Shown here in pieces: positions 1 to 8,896 of a stretch of DNA of 64,000 nucleotides. The position numbers were made by a program, and so were the translations under genes. How positions within the stretch are numbered: the first letter of the stretch is position 1; every line of letters starts with the position of its first letter. The DNA is from Verrucomicrobiaceae bacterium (GTDB taxonomy: Bacteria > Verrucomicrobiota > Verrucomicrobiia > Verrucomicrobiales > Verrucomicrobiaceae), in the NCBI GenBank assembly GCA_016795485.1, contig JAEUHM010000012.1, forward strand, positions 17,646 to 81,645, written 5' to 3'. The notes beneath the pieces were generated by a model. It had not been told where the DNA came from. It ran no database searches and worked only from the letters and a program-made list of their open reading frames with translations.

Positions 1-508
1 CCTCCGCGTTGTCTGCCTTGGCGTAGTCGTCACGGAGTCTTGACTCTGCGGCAGCGAGCACTTCATGTGCCCAGGCTTTGTCAAAAATCGCATCGGCATC
101 CTCTCCGCCCAGCGGTTCGGCGATGTAGCGCTCTTCGGCGTTGAGTTCTTCAAAGGATAGAGTGGCAGCCCTCATTCCTCCTCTTTTGTAAGCGCTATCA
201 TGTCGAACTTGCTTGCTGATGATGCGCTTGAGCATAGCGAGCATGAAACTGCGGAGTTTTCCTTTCTCCTGAGTCACGGCCTGCAGAGACTCGTAGCTGA
301 CGAGGTTCTGGAAAAACACTTGAGTGAGGTCTTCGGCATCTTCGGCACGGAATCCGTGGCGGCGTGCATAGGCGTAGATCGGGTACCAGTAGCTGCGGCA
401 GAGCTGGTCCAGGGCTTGGGCCGACTCTCGCTCGCCGCCGTGCTGCACCCTGCGGATGAGGGTCCAGCGCGTCAATGGGAAGTCAGAGTTGTGGGAAGTC
501 TCGGCCAT
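1..508 (-). CDS. RNA polymerase sigma factor, ECF-like, truncated by the window edge
   Basis: The reading frame is open from an ATG at 506-508 to the left edge, giving 169 N-terminal residues. It begins with FPLTRWTLI, followed by an acidic DAEDLTQVFFQNLV segment of sigma-70 region 2, a basic helix, and KRGG. This N-terminus and KRGG motif are typical of the ECF-like sigma factors common in Planctomycetes and Verrucomicrobia, which direct RNA polymerase to a restricted promoter set. Region 4, the -35-binding HTH, lies beyond the edge. No clear Shine-Dalgarno precedes the ATG. The start codon lies 89 bp from the 21-bp palindromic repeat array, so the array sits in its upstream region. The regulated genes cannot be told from the sequence. 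Confidence 0.8.
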   Translation of the reverse strand, partial: MAETSHNSDFPLTRWTLIRRVQHGGERESAQALDQLCRSYWYPIYAYARRHGFRAEDAEDLTQVFFQNLVSYESLQAVTQEKGKLRSFMLAMLKRIISKQVRHDSAYKRGGMRAATLSFEELNAEERYIAEPLGGEDADAIFDKAWAHEVLAAAESRLRDDYAKADNAE

Positions 509-597
509 TTTTGGCGTCTGCCGCTGAACATGGAGCGGTTTCTCCCGGAGACAAGTTACGCCTCCCAGAAGCCCTGCTAGGCCAAATAGAGGGCGCG

Positions 598-933
598 CAG
601 AATGGTTTTGCAAAGGCGCAGAATGATTCTGTAGCGGTGCAGAATGATTCTGTCGTGTCGCAGAATGGTTCTGCAAAGGCGCAGAATGATTCTGCAGCGG
701 TGCAAAATGATTCTGTCGTGTCGCAGAATGGTTCTGCAAAAGCGCAGAATGATTCTGCAGCGGCGCAAAATGATTCTGTCGTGTCGCAGAATGGTTTTGC
801 AAAGGCGCAGAATGATTCTGTCGTGTCGCAGAATGGTTTTGCAAAGGCGCAAAATGATTCTGTCGTGTCGCAAAATGGTTCTGCAAAGGCGCAGAACCAT
901 TCTGCAGCGGTGCAGAATCATCCTGTACCTGCC
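598..933. repeat. Array 1: sixteen 21-bp palindromic tandem units
   Basis: Sixteen contiguous 21-bp units each start with a 13-bp near-perfect palindrome, consensus CAGAATGATTCTG with variants CAGAATGGTTCTG and CAAAATGATTCTG, followed by an 8-bp linker. Three linkers (CAAAGGCG, YAGCGGYG, TCGTGTCG) rotate in order for the first nine units, giving a 63-bp higher-order repeat. Later the middle type is skipped, which suggests growth by unequal exchange. 21 bp is two DNA helical turns, so every palindrome faces the same side. The length is a multiple of three, so several frames stay open by chance; I do not treat it as coding. It lies between divergently transcribed genes. Confidence 0.95.
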
Positions 934-981
934 GTAAATTGGGCCAAAAGGCCCGAAAAGGCCCGAAATGGCCCAAAAATG
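932..981. other. Array-associated flank, copy 1
   Basis: Directly after the last array unit come three blocks in order: CCGTAAATT (932-940), CCGAAAAG (953-960) and TGGCCCAAAAATG (969-981). The same three blocks in the same order follow the unrelated second array at 53102-53163. This argues for a conserved leader-like or anchor segment rather than chance. The remaining stretch to 1223 shows no gene or convincing promoter. Confidence 0.65.
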
Positions 982-1223
982 CCTCGAAAGGCAGCCAACG
1001 GGCTAGCAAGGGGCTGGAAGAGGGTTTGGCTGTTTCCAGGTGAGGAGCCGGGGCGAGCCGAGCCGCCAGTTGCCGTGAAAATAGGGATTGCTTGTCCAAT
1101 GCAAGGTGGCGTAAAACATTGGCAGCGGGATCTGATCGCCACCAATCTCCCCAAATCCGTCACTTTTTTGGAAACAAACCGGCTTTCACCGGTAATGCAA
1201 CGTGTGAGCCATCTTCTCTGCCC

Positions 1224-4200
1224 ATGAAAACCTATCTGACGCTCATCCTCATCGCGCTCACGTCATTCGTGAGCGCCGTGGACACCACACCGCCCACGTT
1301 GGACATTACCCACACCTGGATTGAGAGGGCGGGCACGCGGTCCAATTTCAAAATGCTGCTGGACCCGCAGGATGAGACCGGGTTGGCCATGGATGCGATC
1401 GTCTTCCGCAGTGCGCTGAACACCTCCACAATCCCAGCTAGCAACCCCTGGCAGTGGATGCCTTGGAAGCGCGGCGAGCCCTTTGTCCTGGGTTTTACCT
1501 GCACCTCCTGCGTGATCGAGATCCGGGCACGAGATGCGGCCAGGAACCTTTCCCCTGTGCAGAAGCGCTTTTTCCAGGCCCCGTTCCCATACAGCACCAA
1601 GGTCAATCTGGTGCCCACGGTCACGGCCGGAGAGTCCTATTCGGGTTCCGCAGCGAGTGTGAGGGGGCTGTTTATCGGGCGCTTCGATGGTGTTGGCACA
1701 GGCGATGACCTTGTGCAGGTAGATCGTGCCACTGGAAACATCATGGTACGCCGCCAGATCAACGGACAGCCGACGAAGAGTGATGTGAGTTTCACTTTGC
1801 CAGCAAATACGATCGAGGACTCTGCGAGCGCTGACTTTGATACCGATTCGAGGGCGGATTTGGCGATTGTCGCAGGTGGAGCGCTCACGGTGTATCACAA
1901 CGACGGTCTGGATGGCAGCGGGGTGGTCCAGTTTGGCGCGCAGACGATCAACACCGCAGGCACGGGCATCACGATATTCAAAAACATAGCTGTAGGTGAC
2001 GTGAATGGCGATGGGAAGCTCGACATCATCGTGACCGGAGAGGACGGCAGTGCTAATCCGCGTGTGGGGTGGCTGATCGCCAACGCAAGCTGGCAGTATG
2101 ACTCGTCAAACGGCGTCCCAGCACCACCAGGAACGACTCCGGGCAAGGTGGCAGTGGGTGATATGAATGGCGATGGCAAGCTGGATGTCGTGGCGGTGGA
2201 TGCAGCGAACAACCAGATGATCGTGTTCAAGAACAAGGGCACAGTCCTTGCAGGTGATGGCGAAGTGGACGCGAACTATCAGCCACAGACCATCGCCACG
2301 GGTCTTGGAAACGGCAGCATGAACGATCCGACCATCCCGCTCATTTCCGCACCAGTGAAAGCGCTAACCATAGGAGATGTGACCGGTGACGGAAGGCCGG
2401 ACATCATAACCGTTTTCAGTGAGATACTATACACCAATCCGCTAGACTCTAATGACGGACGCACTCAGCAGCACTGGCGTTTGTATGAAAATCGCGGGAC
2501 TTCAGGCATCCGTCCTCACACGACTGTCATGCTGGGGCAAAGTCCTGTCTCGCAGATGACTTTGGAGGAGTTTCCCTCGGATGTGATGCTCATGGAGATG
2601 ACGAATGATCGCTTCCCTGAGATGCTGTTCACCAACTACTACGACAACAGCGTCAAGATCATCCGCTTCACCCCGCTTCTGGATACCGCCAACTTCCTCA
2701 CCACGCTGGATGATGGCACGGGCGTGCCGGAGTTGGATGAGATCAACTACAAGCCACTGCTTCCCCCTGGAGAAAGCGGGCCGAGCCGCCTGGCCAAGGG
2801 CAAATACCGGTCCAGTTCGGAGGTGAACAGCATCGCCATTGCTTTTGGTGGCTCAGACACTTCGCGCTGGGACTTGGTCAGTTACAAACCCAAGAATACG
2901 GGACAGCTTGCCATCATTGGCGGTGCCACCACCACGAATGACCCCGATGGCTCCGAGGGTGCTAACGATCAACTGGAGTACTTCGCTTATCCGACAGCTA
3001 CGATTGATTACTCCCTGACAGTCATCAACAACACCGCCAATCCGCTGAACAATGCGGTGTTCGATGCGCTATTGCCGAAGGAAGTGACCATCACTGACAA
3101 CGGAGGAGGTACCGAAGTGCCATCTGGCACTTCCAAGTTTCTACGCTGGACGGAGACCTTACCCGGACTCTCCGTTGTGACGAAGACGTTCAAGGTGACC
3201 ATCAACAGCACCGCCAAACCCGTGATTGTCATCCGGCCCAAGCTCACCGCCAAGGCAGGGGCCTTCACGGGTAGTGACTACATGCCCAAGGTCACGGTGG
3301 ATGAACCGATCAGTTTTGACTTGGTCAGTGTGCAGTCAGACACAGACATCACCGGGCGGACGGCGCATTTTGGTGAGTACATCACCTACCGCATGAAGGT
3401 CACCAACAAAGGCCATCAGACCATCACCGACACCAAGGTCGGTATGAGCAGCACCCCAGCGGGGAGTAAGATCGACGGTGGTTCCGTTAACGATCCAGAA
3501 ACCCCTAGCACCTTCAGCCCTGGCGAGTCAAAGATCGAGTTCAACGTGCTCTCGCTTGCTCCAGGAGCCAACAAGGAAGTCTTCGTCAACGTCGAGGTGC
3601 GCGAAAAACCACCAGGAACGGTTATAAACAAAAGCATGTATGCTCTGCGGCCCGCGGGCCGGAAGCGCACCCTGCCCGCCGTCGAAACGGAGATTCGCCC
3701 CTCACTGAAGGTCATCGCTAGTTCCAACAAGCCGAATGGAGCAAGTCCTGGAGAAGAGATCGAGTACACGCTGGTCGTGGAGAACTGCTCGGTCAATGAT
3801 GCCACCTCTTGCCGAGTCGTCTCGCTCATCCCACCGGGAACGAATCTCGTCAGCGCTCGGGCCAATGACGGCTCAGGCAACTTCATAGACTCACCACAGC
3901 CCATCGTGGGCCTCACGGAGACATCGTCTCCGGCCTATTTCTATGACACTGGCAAGCTCACGAGGCTGCTGCAATGGAACTTGGGCACCATTCCTGGCGC
4001 ACCTTTGCGTTCAGGATTGCGCCCACGGAGGACTCTGATGTTCACCGTTAGAGTTGGCACGGATACGCCTACCTTTTGGACACCAGGTGGGGTACAGACG
4101 CCCATCAATGCCAATCTGGACAACTTCAACGTCGTGTACAGTTCTGGAAAAACCTTCTTTGCCTACCCGCGCAGGAGCGACGGCAGCATCATCAATCCCT

Positions 4201-6923
4201 TCAACCTCCTGCCAAAAGAAGCGGCGGATGGGACGGCAGTGGAGATCAACAACAGCAATCCGCAGCCCGAGCCGTCTTTGCAGCTCACGAAGACCGTGCG
4301 TGGACAACGGAACTACTCCCTGCCGGAAGTGCCGGCTGACGGTGATCCGAATACCGTCGTCTATCCCGTCCAACCACGGGAACCTGGTGCGGGCGATACA
4401 CCATTCAACGTGCTCAAAAACGGCAGCATCACCTATTGTTTGCATTACTCCAACTACGGCAATGTGGCTGCCACCAACGTGAAGGTGCATGACTACATCC
4501 CCAGTGGAATGATTTTCCAAGGTTTCGTAGCGAAAGATCGGAAGCTGGTGGAGAGCCTGGCTTTCTCCCGCTTTTATGACGGCGACGGCGGCATTCTCCC
4601 CCGCGGCACCGAGACCTACACCGATAGCAACGGCAACTTTGCTTTTGATCCTGGCGAGCCCTTCACCGACATCAATGGTAACGGGCTGCTGGATGAACTC
4701 GCTCCCGACATCAGGAAGATCCGCAGCTTTGATCTTCACGCCGGCACAGTGCCTGCGGGCGAAAGCCATCGCTTCTTCTATCAGGCCCAATGCACGCTCG
4801 ATGTCGGGGGCACGGCCACCAGTCTGTGGGGCGGGGTAAACGGCGTGACGAACGGCCTTTTCTACACCTACTACAACGGCTACTACCTCAACTGTGACGA
4901 GCTGTATTTTCCCGTTAGCGGCGGGCCAGAGGCTGTTGTGGTGAAGGTGGTGAAGCCAGCCGTTGGACAGTTCATCCGCCCATACGGCCACGTGGGAGCC
5001 GCAGCGGCAATAGCTGACCCACCTCCATCCTTCTCGCCACTTAAAACTCGCCATTCCCGCAGCATTTCGAAAACGAACCTGTCTGCCACAGCTAGCTTTT
5101 GCGCTGCCATGCCGGTGGACATCCAGGGCAACGGAGCGTTCTCAAATCTCGAAGTCACCATGGACATCCCTGTCGGCTACATCGTGCAGGACGCTGTCGT
5201 CAAAGACAAGGCTGGTGCCAATGTGGTTAATTGGAAACCCAATCCCACCCCGGCAGAGAAGCTCACTCATGTGACCCCGGACAACCCTCCAAACAAGCCC
5301 GGTGGGAAAGGTCCCTGCCGCATCACCTTCCCTCTAGGCACCCGCACTTTCTGCTGGCCCATTGTCAAACTTGGGTTTGACCCAGATGTCCTGGCTGATC
5401 CAGCGCCCAATGCATTACAAGACGAGTACGGACACACCAAAGAGCCCCTGATCATCAAGTGCAATATGATGGGCACCAATCTCACCAAGACTTCCAGCCA
5501 GATCAAGATCGACACCATTTCCAACTCTGAGGCCGACGGCAAAGTATTCGTGGGCCGTGCCGCCCGGATGTCCGTCACCAAGGAGGATCAGATCACCTAT
5601 GTCATCTTCTGGGGCAACTTGACAGATAACGCAGAGGTCTCCGGCAGGGTTGAGATGAAAGTCCCAGAAGGTTGTGACTATGTATCCTCTACAAAGAGAA
5701 TCAGTAACTATATCCTGACTCCTCCCCTTGATTTAAACGAGTTCGGCAATTTCACGGGCGACTACGACCCGAACACCCGTAAGGTGACTTGGAGCATTCC
5801 ACTTCTGAATGGCTCCGAAGGAGGAGCCGTGACACTCACTGTTAAAGTAAGGAAGGACTTCGCTGGCAGCCGCATCGACGATGACAGTTGTCGCCTCACG
5901 GTAGGCAATCTGAAGACTTTTATCAAGTCTCCGGGGCCGCTCGCCGTAGCCATCCGAACTGGCGATGTGGATACTCAGTCCAGCGAAATCACTCAACGCT
6001 GGCTCCAAGGCGGTCTCGTCAAGAACAACGACGCCATCGTCTCCACCTTGAAGACCAACTTCGCTCTCAACGAGAAATCCCATGGCATCACCATCGGAGG
6101 TGCTGACTACCTGCAACTCCAAAACGGCATCATCATCATACCGCTGGGGGGGAATCGTGCGATGGTCTTGGACGACAATACCAAGGGCATCGTGTCCAAC
6201 AGTGAAACCATCGTCCGCGTCCTTGCCCAGACGAGCGGTTTTCGAGTTTTTGCCGGTCCAGGTGCCCCGAATGGCTTCCAATTGGTGAACCCCCCCGGCT
6301 ACCCTTCCCAACATGTGCATGTTAATAAGATCCTCCGTGATCTCGATGTCCCAGCTGACAGCCTCATCCGCAAGGGACTCGCTGATGTGATTTGTTGCCG
6401 TGGTCTCAATCTCATCCAACCTGGCAGTGCGGATTTCACTGATTTCCCGATCCTAAGTTCTAACCCAAAGTTCGTTATACCCGGTCCAGACCCCGCCCTT
6501 CCTGCATGGTTCACTGCACCCGTTGCCAACATGGGAGGCTTACTGATCAACCCAAATGCCCCACGCGTTGTGAAGGGCAATCGTGCGGGAAGTGCCATGC
6601 TAGCTGGGCCTACACCTGGAACTCCGGGCGCGGTACTCGCTGGTGGGGCGGCCGGCTTGATCGGCCAAGACGGTGCCGCCCTTATTGGTCAGGATGGTGC
6701 CGCTGTGGTGTCCTCTGACGGCGCTGGAGTTGTGTCCTCTGATGGAGCAGGCTTGATCGGCCAAGACGGTGCCGCCCTTATTGGTCAGGACGGTGCTGCC
6801 ATCGTAGCTGGCGGTGGAGGAAATATTGTCGCCGGTGGAGGGGGCAATATCGTGGCTGGCGGCGGCGGCAATATCGTAGCCGGTGGTGGGGGCAATATCG
6901 TAGCTGCCGGCGGTGGAAACTGA
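1224..6923 (+). CDS. Large secreted FG-GAP / DUF11 repeat protein
   Basis: The ATG at 1224 gives a typical signal peptide (MKTYLTLILIALTSFVSA) and a 1,899-residue exported protein; the open frame upstream of it lacks such a start. Residues about 150-500 hold FG-GAP/VCBS-type repeats with calcium-loop motifs such as DVNGDGKLD, DMNGDGKLD and DVTGDGRPD, expected to form a beta-propeller. The centre (about 600-1650) carries several DUF11-type beta-sandwich repeats, seen as ITYRMKVTNKG, IEYTLVVENCS and ITYCLHYSNYG. The last ~90 residues are low-complexity GLIGQDGA, VVSSDGAG and GGGGNIVA repeats. A role at the cell surface or in adhesion is inferred; no catalytic motif is visible. The gene converges on the minus-strand gene at 6930. 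Confidence 0.85.
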   Translation: MKTYLTLILIALTSFVSAVDTTPPTLDITHTWIERAGTRSNFKMLLDPQDETGLAMDAIVFRSALNTSTIPASNPWQWMPWKRGEPFVLGFTCTSCVIEIRARDAARNLSPVQKRFFQAPFPYSTKVNLVPTVTAGESYSGSAASVRGLFIGRFDGVGTGDDLVQVDRATGNIMVRRQINGQPTKSDVSFTLPANTIEDSASADFDTDSRADLAIVAGGALTVYHNDGLDGSGVVQFGAQTINTAGTGITIFKNIAVGDVNGDGKLDIIVTGEDGSANPRVGWLIANASWQYDSSNGVPAPPGTTPGKVAVGDMNGDGKLDVVAVDAANNQMIVFKNKGTVLAGDGEVDANYQPQTIATGLGNGSMNDPTIPLISAPVKALTIGDVTGDGRPDIITVFSEILYTNPLDSNDGRTQQHWRLYENRGTSGIRPHTTVMLGQSPVSQMTLEEFPSDVMLMEMTNDRFPEMLFTNYYDNSVKIIRFTPLLDTANFLTTLDDGTGVPELDEINYKPLLPPGESGPSRLAKGKYRSSSEVNSIAIAFGGSDTSRWDLVSYKPKNTGQLAIIGGATTTNDPDGSEGANDQLEYFAYPTATIDYSLTVINNTANPLNNAVFDALLPKEVTITDNGGGTEVPSGTSKFLRWTETLPGLSVVTKTFKVTINSTAKPVIVIRPKLTAKAGAFTGSDYMPKVTVDEPISFDLVSVQSDTDITGRTAHFGEYITYRMKVTNKGHQTITDTKVGMSSTPAGSKIDGGSVNDPETPSTFSPGESKIEFNVLSLAPGANKEVFVNVEVREKPPGTVINKSMYALRPAGRKRTLPAVETEIRPSLKVIASSNKPNGASPGEEIEYTLVVENCSVNDATSCRVVSLIPPGTNLVSARANDGSGNFIDSPQPIVGLTETSSPAYFYDTGKLTRLLQWNLGTIPGAPLRSGLRPRRTLMFTVRVGTDTPTFWTPGGVQTPINANLDNFNVVYSSGKTFFAYPRRSDGSIINPFNLLPKEAADGTAVEINNSNPQPEPSLQLTKTVRGQRNYSLPEVPADGDPNTVVYPVQPREPGAGDTPFNVLKNGSITYCLHYSNYGNVAATNVKVHDYIPSGMIFQGFVAKDRKLVESLAFSRFYDGDGGILPRGTETYTDSNGNFAFDPGEPFTDINGNGLLDELAPDIRKIRSFDLHAGTVPAGESHRFFYQAQCTLDVGGTATSLWGGVNGVTNGLFYTYYNGYYLNCDELYFPVSGGPEAVVVKVVKPAVGQFIRPYGHVGAAAAIADPPPSFSPLKTRHSRSISKTNLSATASFCAAMPVDIQGNGAFSNLEVTMDIPVGYIVQDAVVKDKAGANVVNWKPNPTPAEKLTHVTPDNPPNKPGGKGPCRITFPLGTRTFCWPIVKLGFDPDVLADPAPNALQDEYGHTKEPLIIKCNMMGTNLTKTSSQIKIDTISNSEADGKVFVGRAARMSVTKEDQITYVIFWGNLTDNAEVSGRVEMKVPEGCDYVSSTKRISNYILTPPLDLNEFGNFTGDYDPNTRKVTWSIPLLNGSEGGAVTLTVKVRKDFAGSRIDDDSCRLTVGNLKTFIKSPGPLAVAIRTGDVDTQSSEITQRWLQGGLVKNNDAIVSTLKTNFALNEKSHGITIGGADYLQLQNGIIIIPLGGNRAMVLDDNTKGIVSNSETIVRVLAQTSGFRVFAGPGAPNGFQLVNPPGYPSQHVHVNKILRDLDVPADSLIRKGLADVICCRGLNLIQPGSADFTDFPILSSNPKFVIPGPDPALPAWFTAPVANMGGLLINPNAPRVVKGNRAGSAMLAGPTPGTPGAVLAGGAAGLIGQDGAALIGQDGAAVVSSDGAGVVSSDGAGLIGQDGAALIGQDGAAIVAGGGGNIVAGGGGNIVAGGGGNIVAGGGGNIVAAGGGN
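6654..6920 (+). repeat. Intragenic tandem repeats encoding GLIGQDGA / GGGGNIVA
   Basis: A segment starting at 6654 recurs almost exactly at 6750, a 96-bp (32-residue) period covering the GLIGQDGAALIGQDGA block. From about 6808 a 24-bp unit encoding IVAGGGGN repeats about five times up to the stop codon. The near-identity at the DNA level shows recent duplication. The period is a multiple of three and keeps the frame. Confidence 0.85.
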
Positions 6924-6929
6924 GTTCCG

Positions 6930-7550
6930 CTAGTCCTTCAGCACTCGTTCGATTTCCTTTTCCCAACGCGCATAATCCGCCCCCCAGTCTCGGCCTATCA
7001 CGTTCGTCAGTATTTCCCGTGCGTCCTGGGAACTGGGGTGCTCGGGGTGTTGCATCAGTTTGAGGAAAATGGGGAACTTCACGGCGTCTGGTCGGATTTT
7101 GATGTCTTCAAACAGCATCTCTTTGGCCTCCAAGCTGGTCCTTGAGTCCAAAAGAATGCGCTCCAGCCCGCTGATGCTGGGATCACGCACCATGTTGACG
7201 AGATGCCTCATCGCTGCTGCGTGATCCTTCTCTGGAAGCAGTAAAAAGTTCTGCATAATGCGTAGTCCCGCCGCATCCGTGCTTTCAGGTTGGGAGAGCC
7301 ACTCCTCCAGCATCTCGCCGCCGGATTTCTCGCCTGACTTTGGTTCTGGCATGCGCTCGGGCAGGCGTGATGTCGCAGAAAGTTCAGGTGCGGGAGCGGG
7401 CGGATTGGTCTGAGGATCTATTGACTCAGATTGCCGGTTCTTTGGAGGCAGTGGTGTTTCGACAGCAACGGGCGTGGCAAGCTGAAAGCCCAGCCAGATG
7501 GCTACGAGCAGGCATACCAAAACAGTCCAGACGATCCTGTTTCCCTTCAT
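6930..7550 (-). CDS. Membrane-anchored protein of unknown function
   Basis: A 206-residue protein with an N-terminal hydrophobic segment (IVWTVLVCLLVAIWLGFQ), probably an uncleaved signal anchor, then a Pro-rich linker of about 40 residues. The C-terminal ~120 residues are predicted to be helical. I do not recognise a family. Spacing of hydrophobic positions in the C-terminal part (for example MRHLVNMVRD and FPIFLKLMQHP) would fit short alpha-helical repeats, but this is weak. It converges on the FG-GAP gene with 6 bp between stop codons and follows the serine hydrolase on the same strand after about 50 bp, so the two could share a transcript. Confidence 0.65.
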   Translation of the reverse strand: MKGNRIVWTVLVCLLVAIWLGFQLATPVAVETPLPPKNRQSESIDPQTNPPAPAPELSATSRLPERMPEPKSGEKSGGEMLEEWLSQPESTDAAGLRIMQNFLLLPEKDHAAAMRHLVNMVRDPSISGLERILLDSRTSLEAKEMLFEDIKIRPDAVKFPIFLKLMQHPEHPSSQDAREILTNVIGRDWGADYARWEKEIERVLKD

Positions 7551-7600
7551 GCGAGCTAGCTTGCCGCTTCTTCTAGCCTGTGGCGAGACTTAATCCGCAT

Positions 7601-8764
7601 TTACTTGTTTTTGGCGGGCAGTTCTGGCGTGGGGATGCCGAGGGATTCGTTGATGAGGCGATGAAACGTGTCGCGTGGCTGGTTGCTATTGGGGACGAGG
7701 ACGTTTTGCACCATGAAGACGGTGATAAGTCCATTCTTAGCGTCTACCCAGCCATTGGTGGCAAAGGCACCGCCGTGACCGTAGCTGCCCACGGGCATCA
7801 TGGGAGCCGGACGTTGCGCTTCAATGTTCACGAACCAGCAGAGGCCATAGTTCAGCTCTTTGCCACCGGCGTGATGTGGCTTCGTCATCTCGGCGATGCT
7901 TGCTTTGCTCACGATCTGTTTTCCTTCCCACGTTCCGCCATTCAGGATCATTTGGTAGAACTTGCCCATGTCCTCCGCCGTACTGAAGAGCCCGCCTGCG
8001 GGCTCTGTCATGTGCGTGACGGTCACATCGCTTGTGACGAACGGATTGTAGCCCGGCACGAGTTGGTTGGTTTCGTCATCCATCTTGTAAGTCTGAGCGA
8101 TCCTTGCTCGCTGGGCTTCATTGGGATGAAACGTCGTGTTCTTCATGCCTAGTGGCTGGCAGATGCGCTCGTCGACGAGTTGCTCGAACTTCTTTCCACT
8201 GACGATCTCCGCGATGCGCCCGGCTATCGTGATGCCAAAACCGTACTCGTAGGCACTGCCGGGCTCAAAGGCCAGAGGTGCCTTCACCAACGACTCGGCA
8301 TAAGCCTTCAAGGAGATGGCTCCATCAGTCGGCTTTCGTGGAGGAAACGCGATACCCCCCGTGTGGGACGTCAAATCACGCAGCGTGATTGGGCGCGCGG
8401 GCGGTTGGCCGTTTTGCAGCTTCACTTTGCCCAAACTGGGCATCCACTTTGACGCAGGCTCGTCCAAGGAGAGCTTTCCTTCATCCACCAGCGTCATGAT
8501 GGTGGTGATGCTCACCGATTTGGTCATGCTCGCGATCCAAAACAGCGAGTCTTTCTGCATCGGCGCTTGTTTGGCTACGTTGGCAAAGCCTGCGGCATCG
8601 TGGTGGATGATTTTTCCATCCTTCATGGCAAGCGTGACAATCCCTGCGGCCTGCTTTTGAGCGATGGCCTTCTCCATGGCCGAGTGAATGGAGTCAATCC
8701 GCGGTGCCTCAGCAAAAACGGAGCCGGAGATAAGCGCGATGGTGGTGATTAAACGTGGAATCAT
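7601..8764 (-). CDS. Secreted serine hydrolase, beta-lactamase/class C family
   Basis: The start at 8764 gives a signal peptide (MIPRLITTIALISGSVFA) and a 387-residue precursor. Residues upstream of it would be atypical and would overlap the transketolase terminator hairpin. The catalytic SxxK motif is SMTK in FWIASMTKS. YEYGFG fits the position of the family's Tyr motif, and GHGGAF near the C-terminus fits the KTG/HGG position. This family includes EstB-type esterases, D-aminopeptidases and class C beta-lactamases; the substrate cannot be read from sequence, and an esterase or peptidase is more likely than a lactamase. The protein should act in the periplasm. Confidence 0.85.
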   Translation of the reverse strand: MIPRLITTIALISGSVFAEAPRIDSIHSAMEKAIAQKQAAGIVTLAMKDGKIIHHDAAGFANVAKQAPMQKDSLFWIASMTKSVSITTIMTLVDEGKLSLDEPASKWMPSLGKVKLQNGQPPARPITLRDLTSHTGGIAFPPRKPTDGAISLKAYAESLVKAPLAFEPGSAYEYGFGITIAGRIAEIVSGKKFEQLVDERICQPLGMKNTTFHPNEAQRARIAQTYKMDDETNQLVPGYNPFVTSDVTVTHMTEPAGGLFSTAEDMGKFYQMILNGGTWEGKQIVSKASIAEMTKPHHAGGKELNYGLCWFVNIEAQRPAPMMPVGSYGHGGAFATNGWVDAKNGLITVFMVQNVLVPNSNQPRDTFHRLINESLGIPTPELPAKNK

Positions 8765-8820
8765 TGCACAGAGCCAAACGACGATTGTGGCCCAATCGTT
8801 CCAAGGGTCTTTGGAGACAA

Positions 8821-8853
8821 AAGAAAAGGCAGGCCGAGATCGACCTGCCTTTC
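8821..8853 (-). terminator. Rho-independent terminator downstream of transketolase
   Basis: On the minus strand a 9-bp stem (8844-8852 pairing with 8825-8833; AAAGGCAGG/CCTGCCTTT) with a 10-nt loop ends in a T-rich run (TTTTCTTTTG). It lies about 45 bp past the stop codon of the transketolase gene and upstream of the hydrolase start, so it should separate the two transcripts. Confidence 0.75.
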
Positions 8854-8896
8854 CCAAGAGTGGAAGAGATGACTGGACGGTGCCGTCCTTGATTCA

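Noticed and set aside
598..933. CRISPR array
   Set aside because: Units are contiguous 21-bp repeats with only 8-bp linkers of three types; no unique 30-40-bp spacers and no cas genes in the window.
475..1227. 250-residue open frame through array 1 (AQNDSVVSQNG repeats)
   Set aside because: A 21-bp period keeps frames open by chance on both strands. There is no start signal, and the palindromes explain the conservation better than protein repeats.
4011..5054. 347-residue minus-strand frame inside the FG-GAP gene
   Set aside because: It lies within a continuous plus-strand gene with clear DUF11 repeats and shows no motif or start signal of its own.
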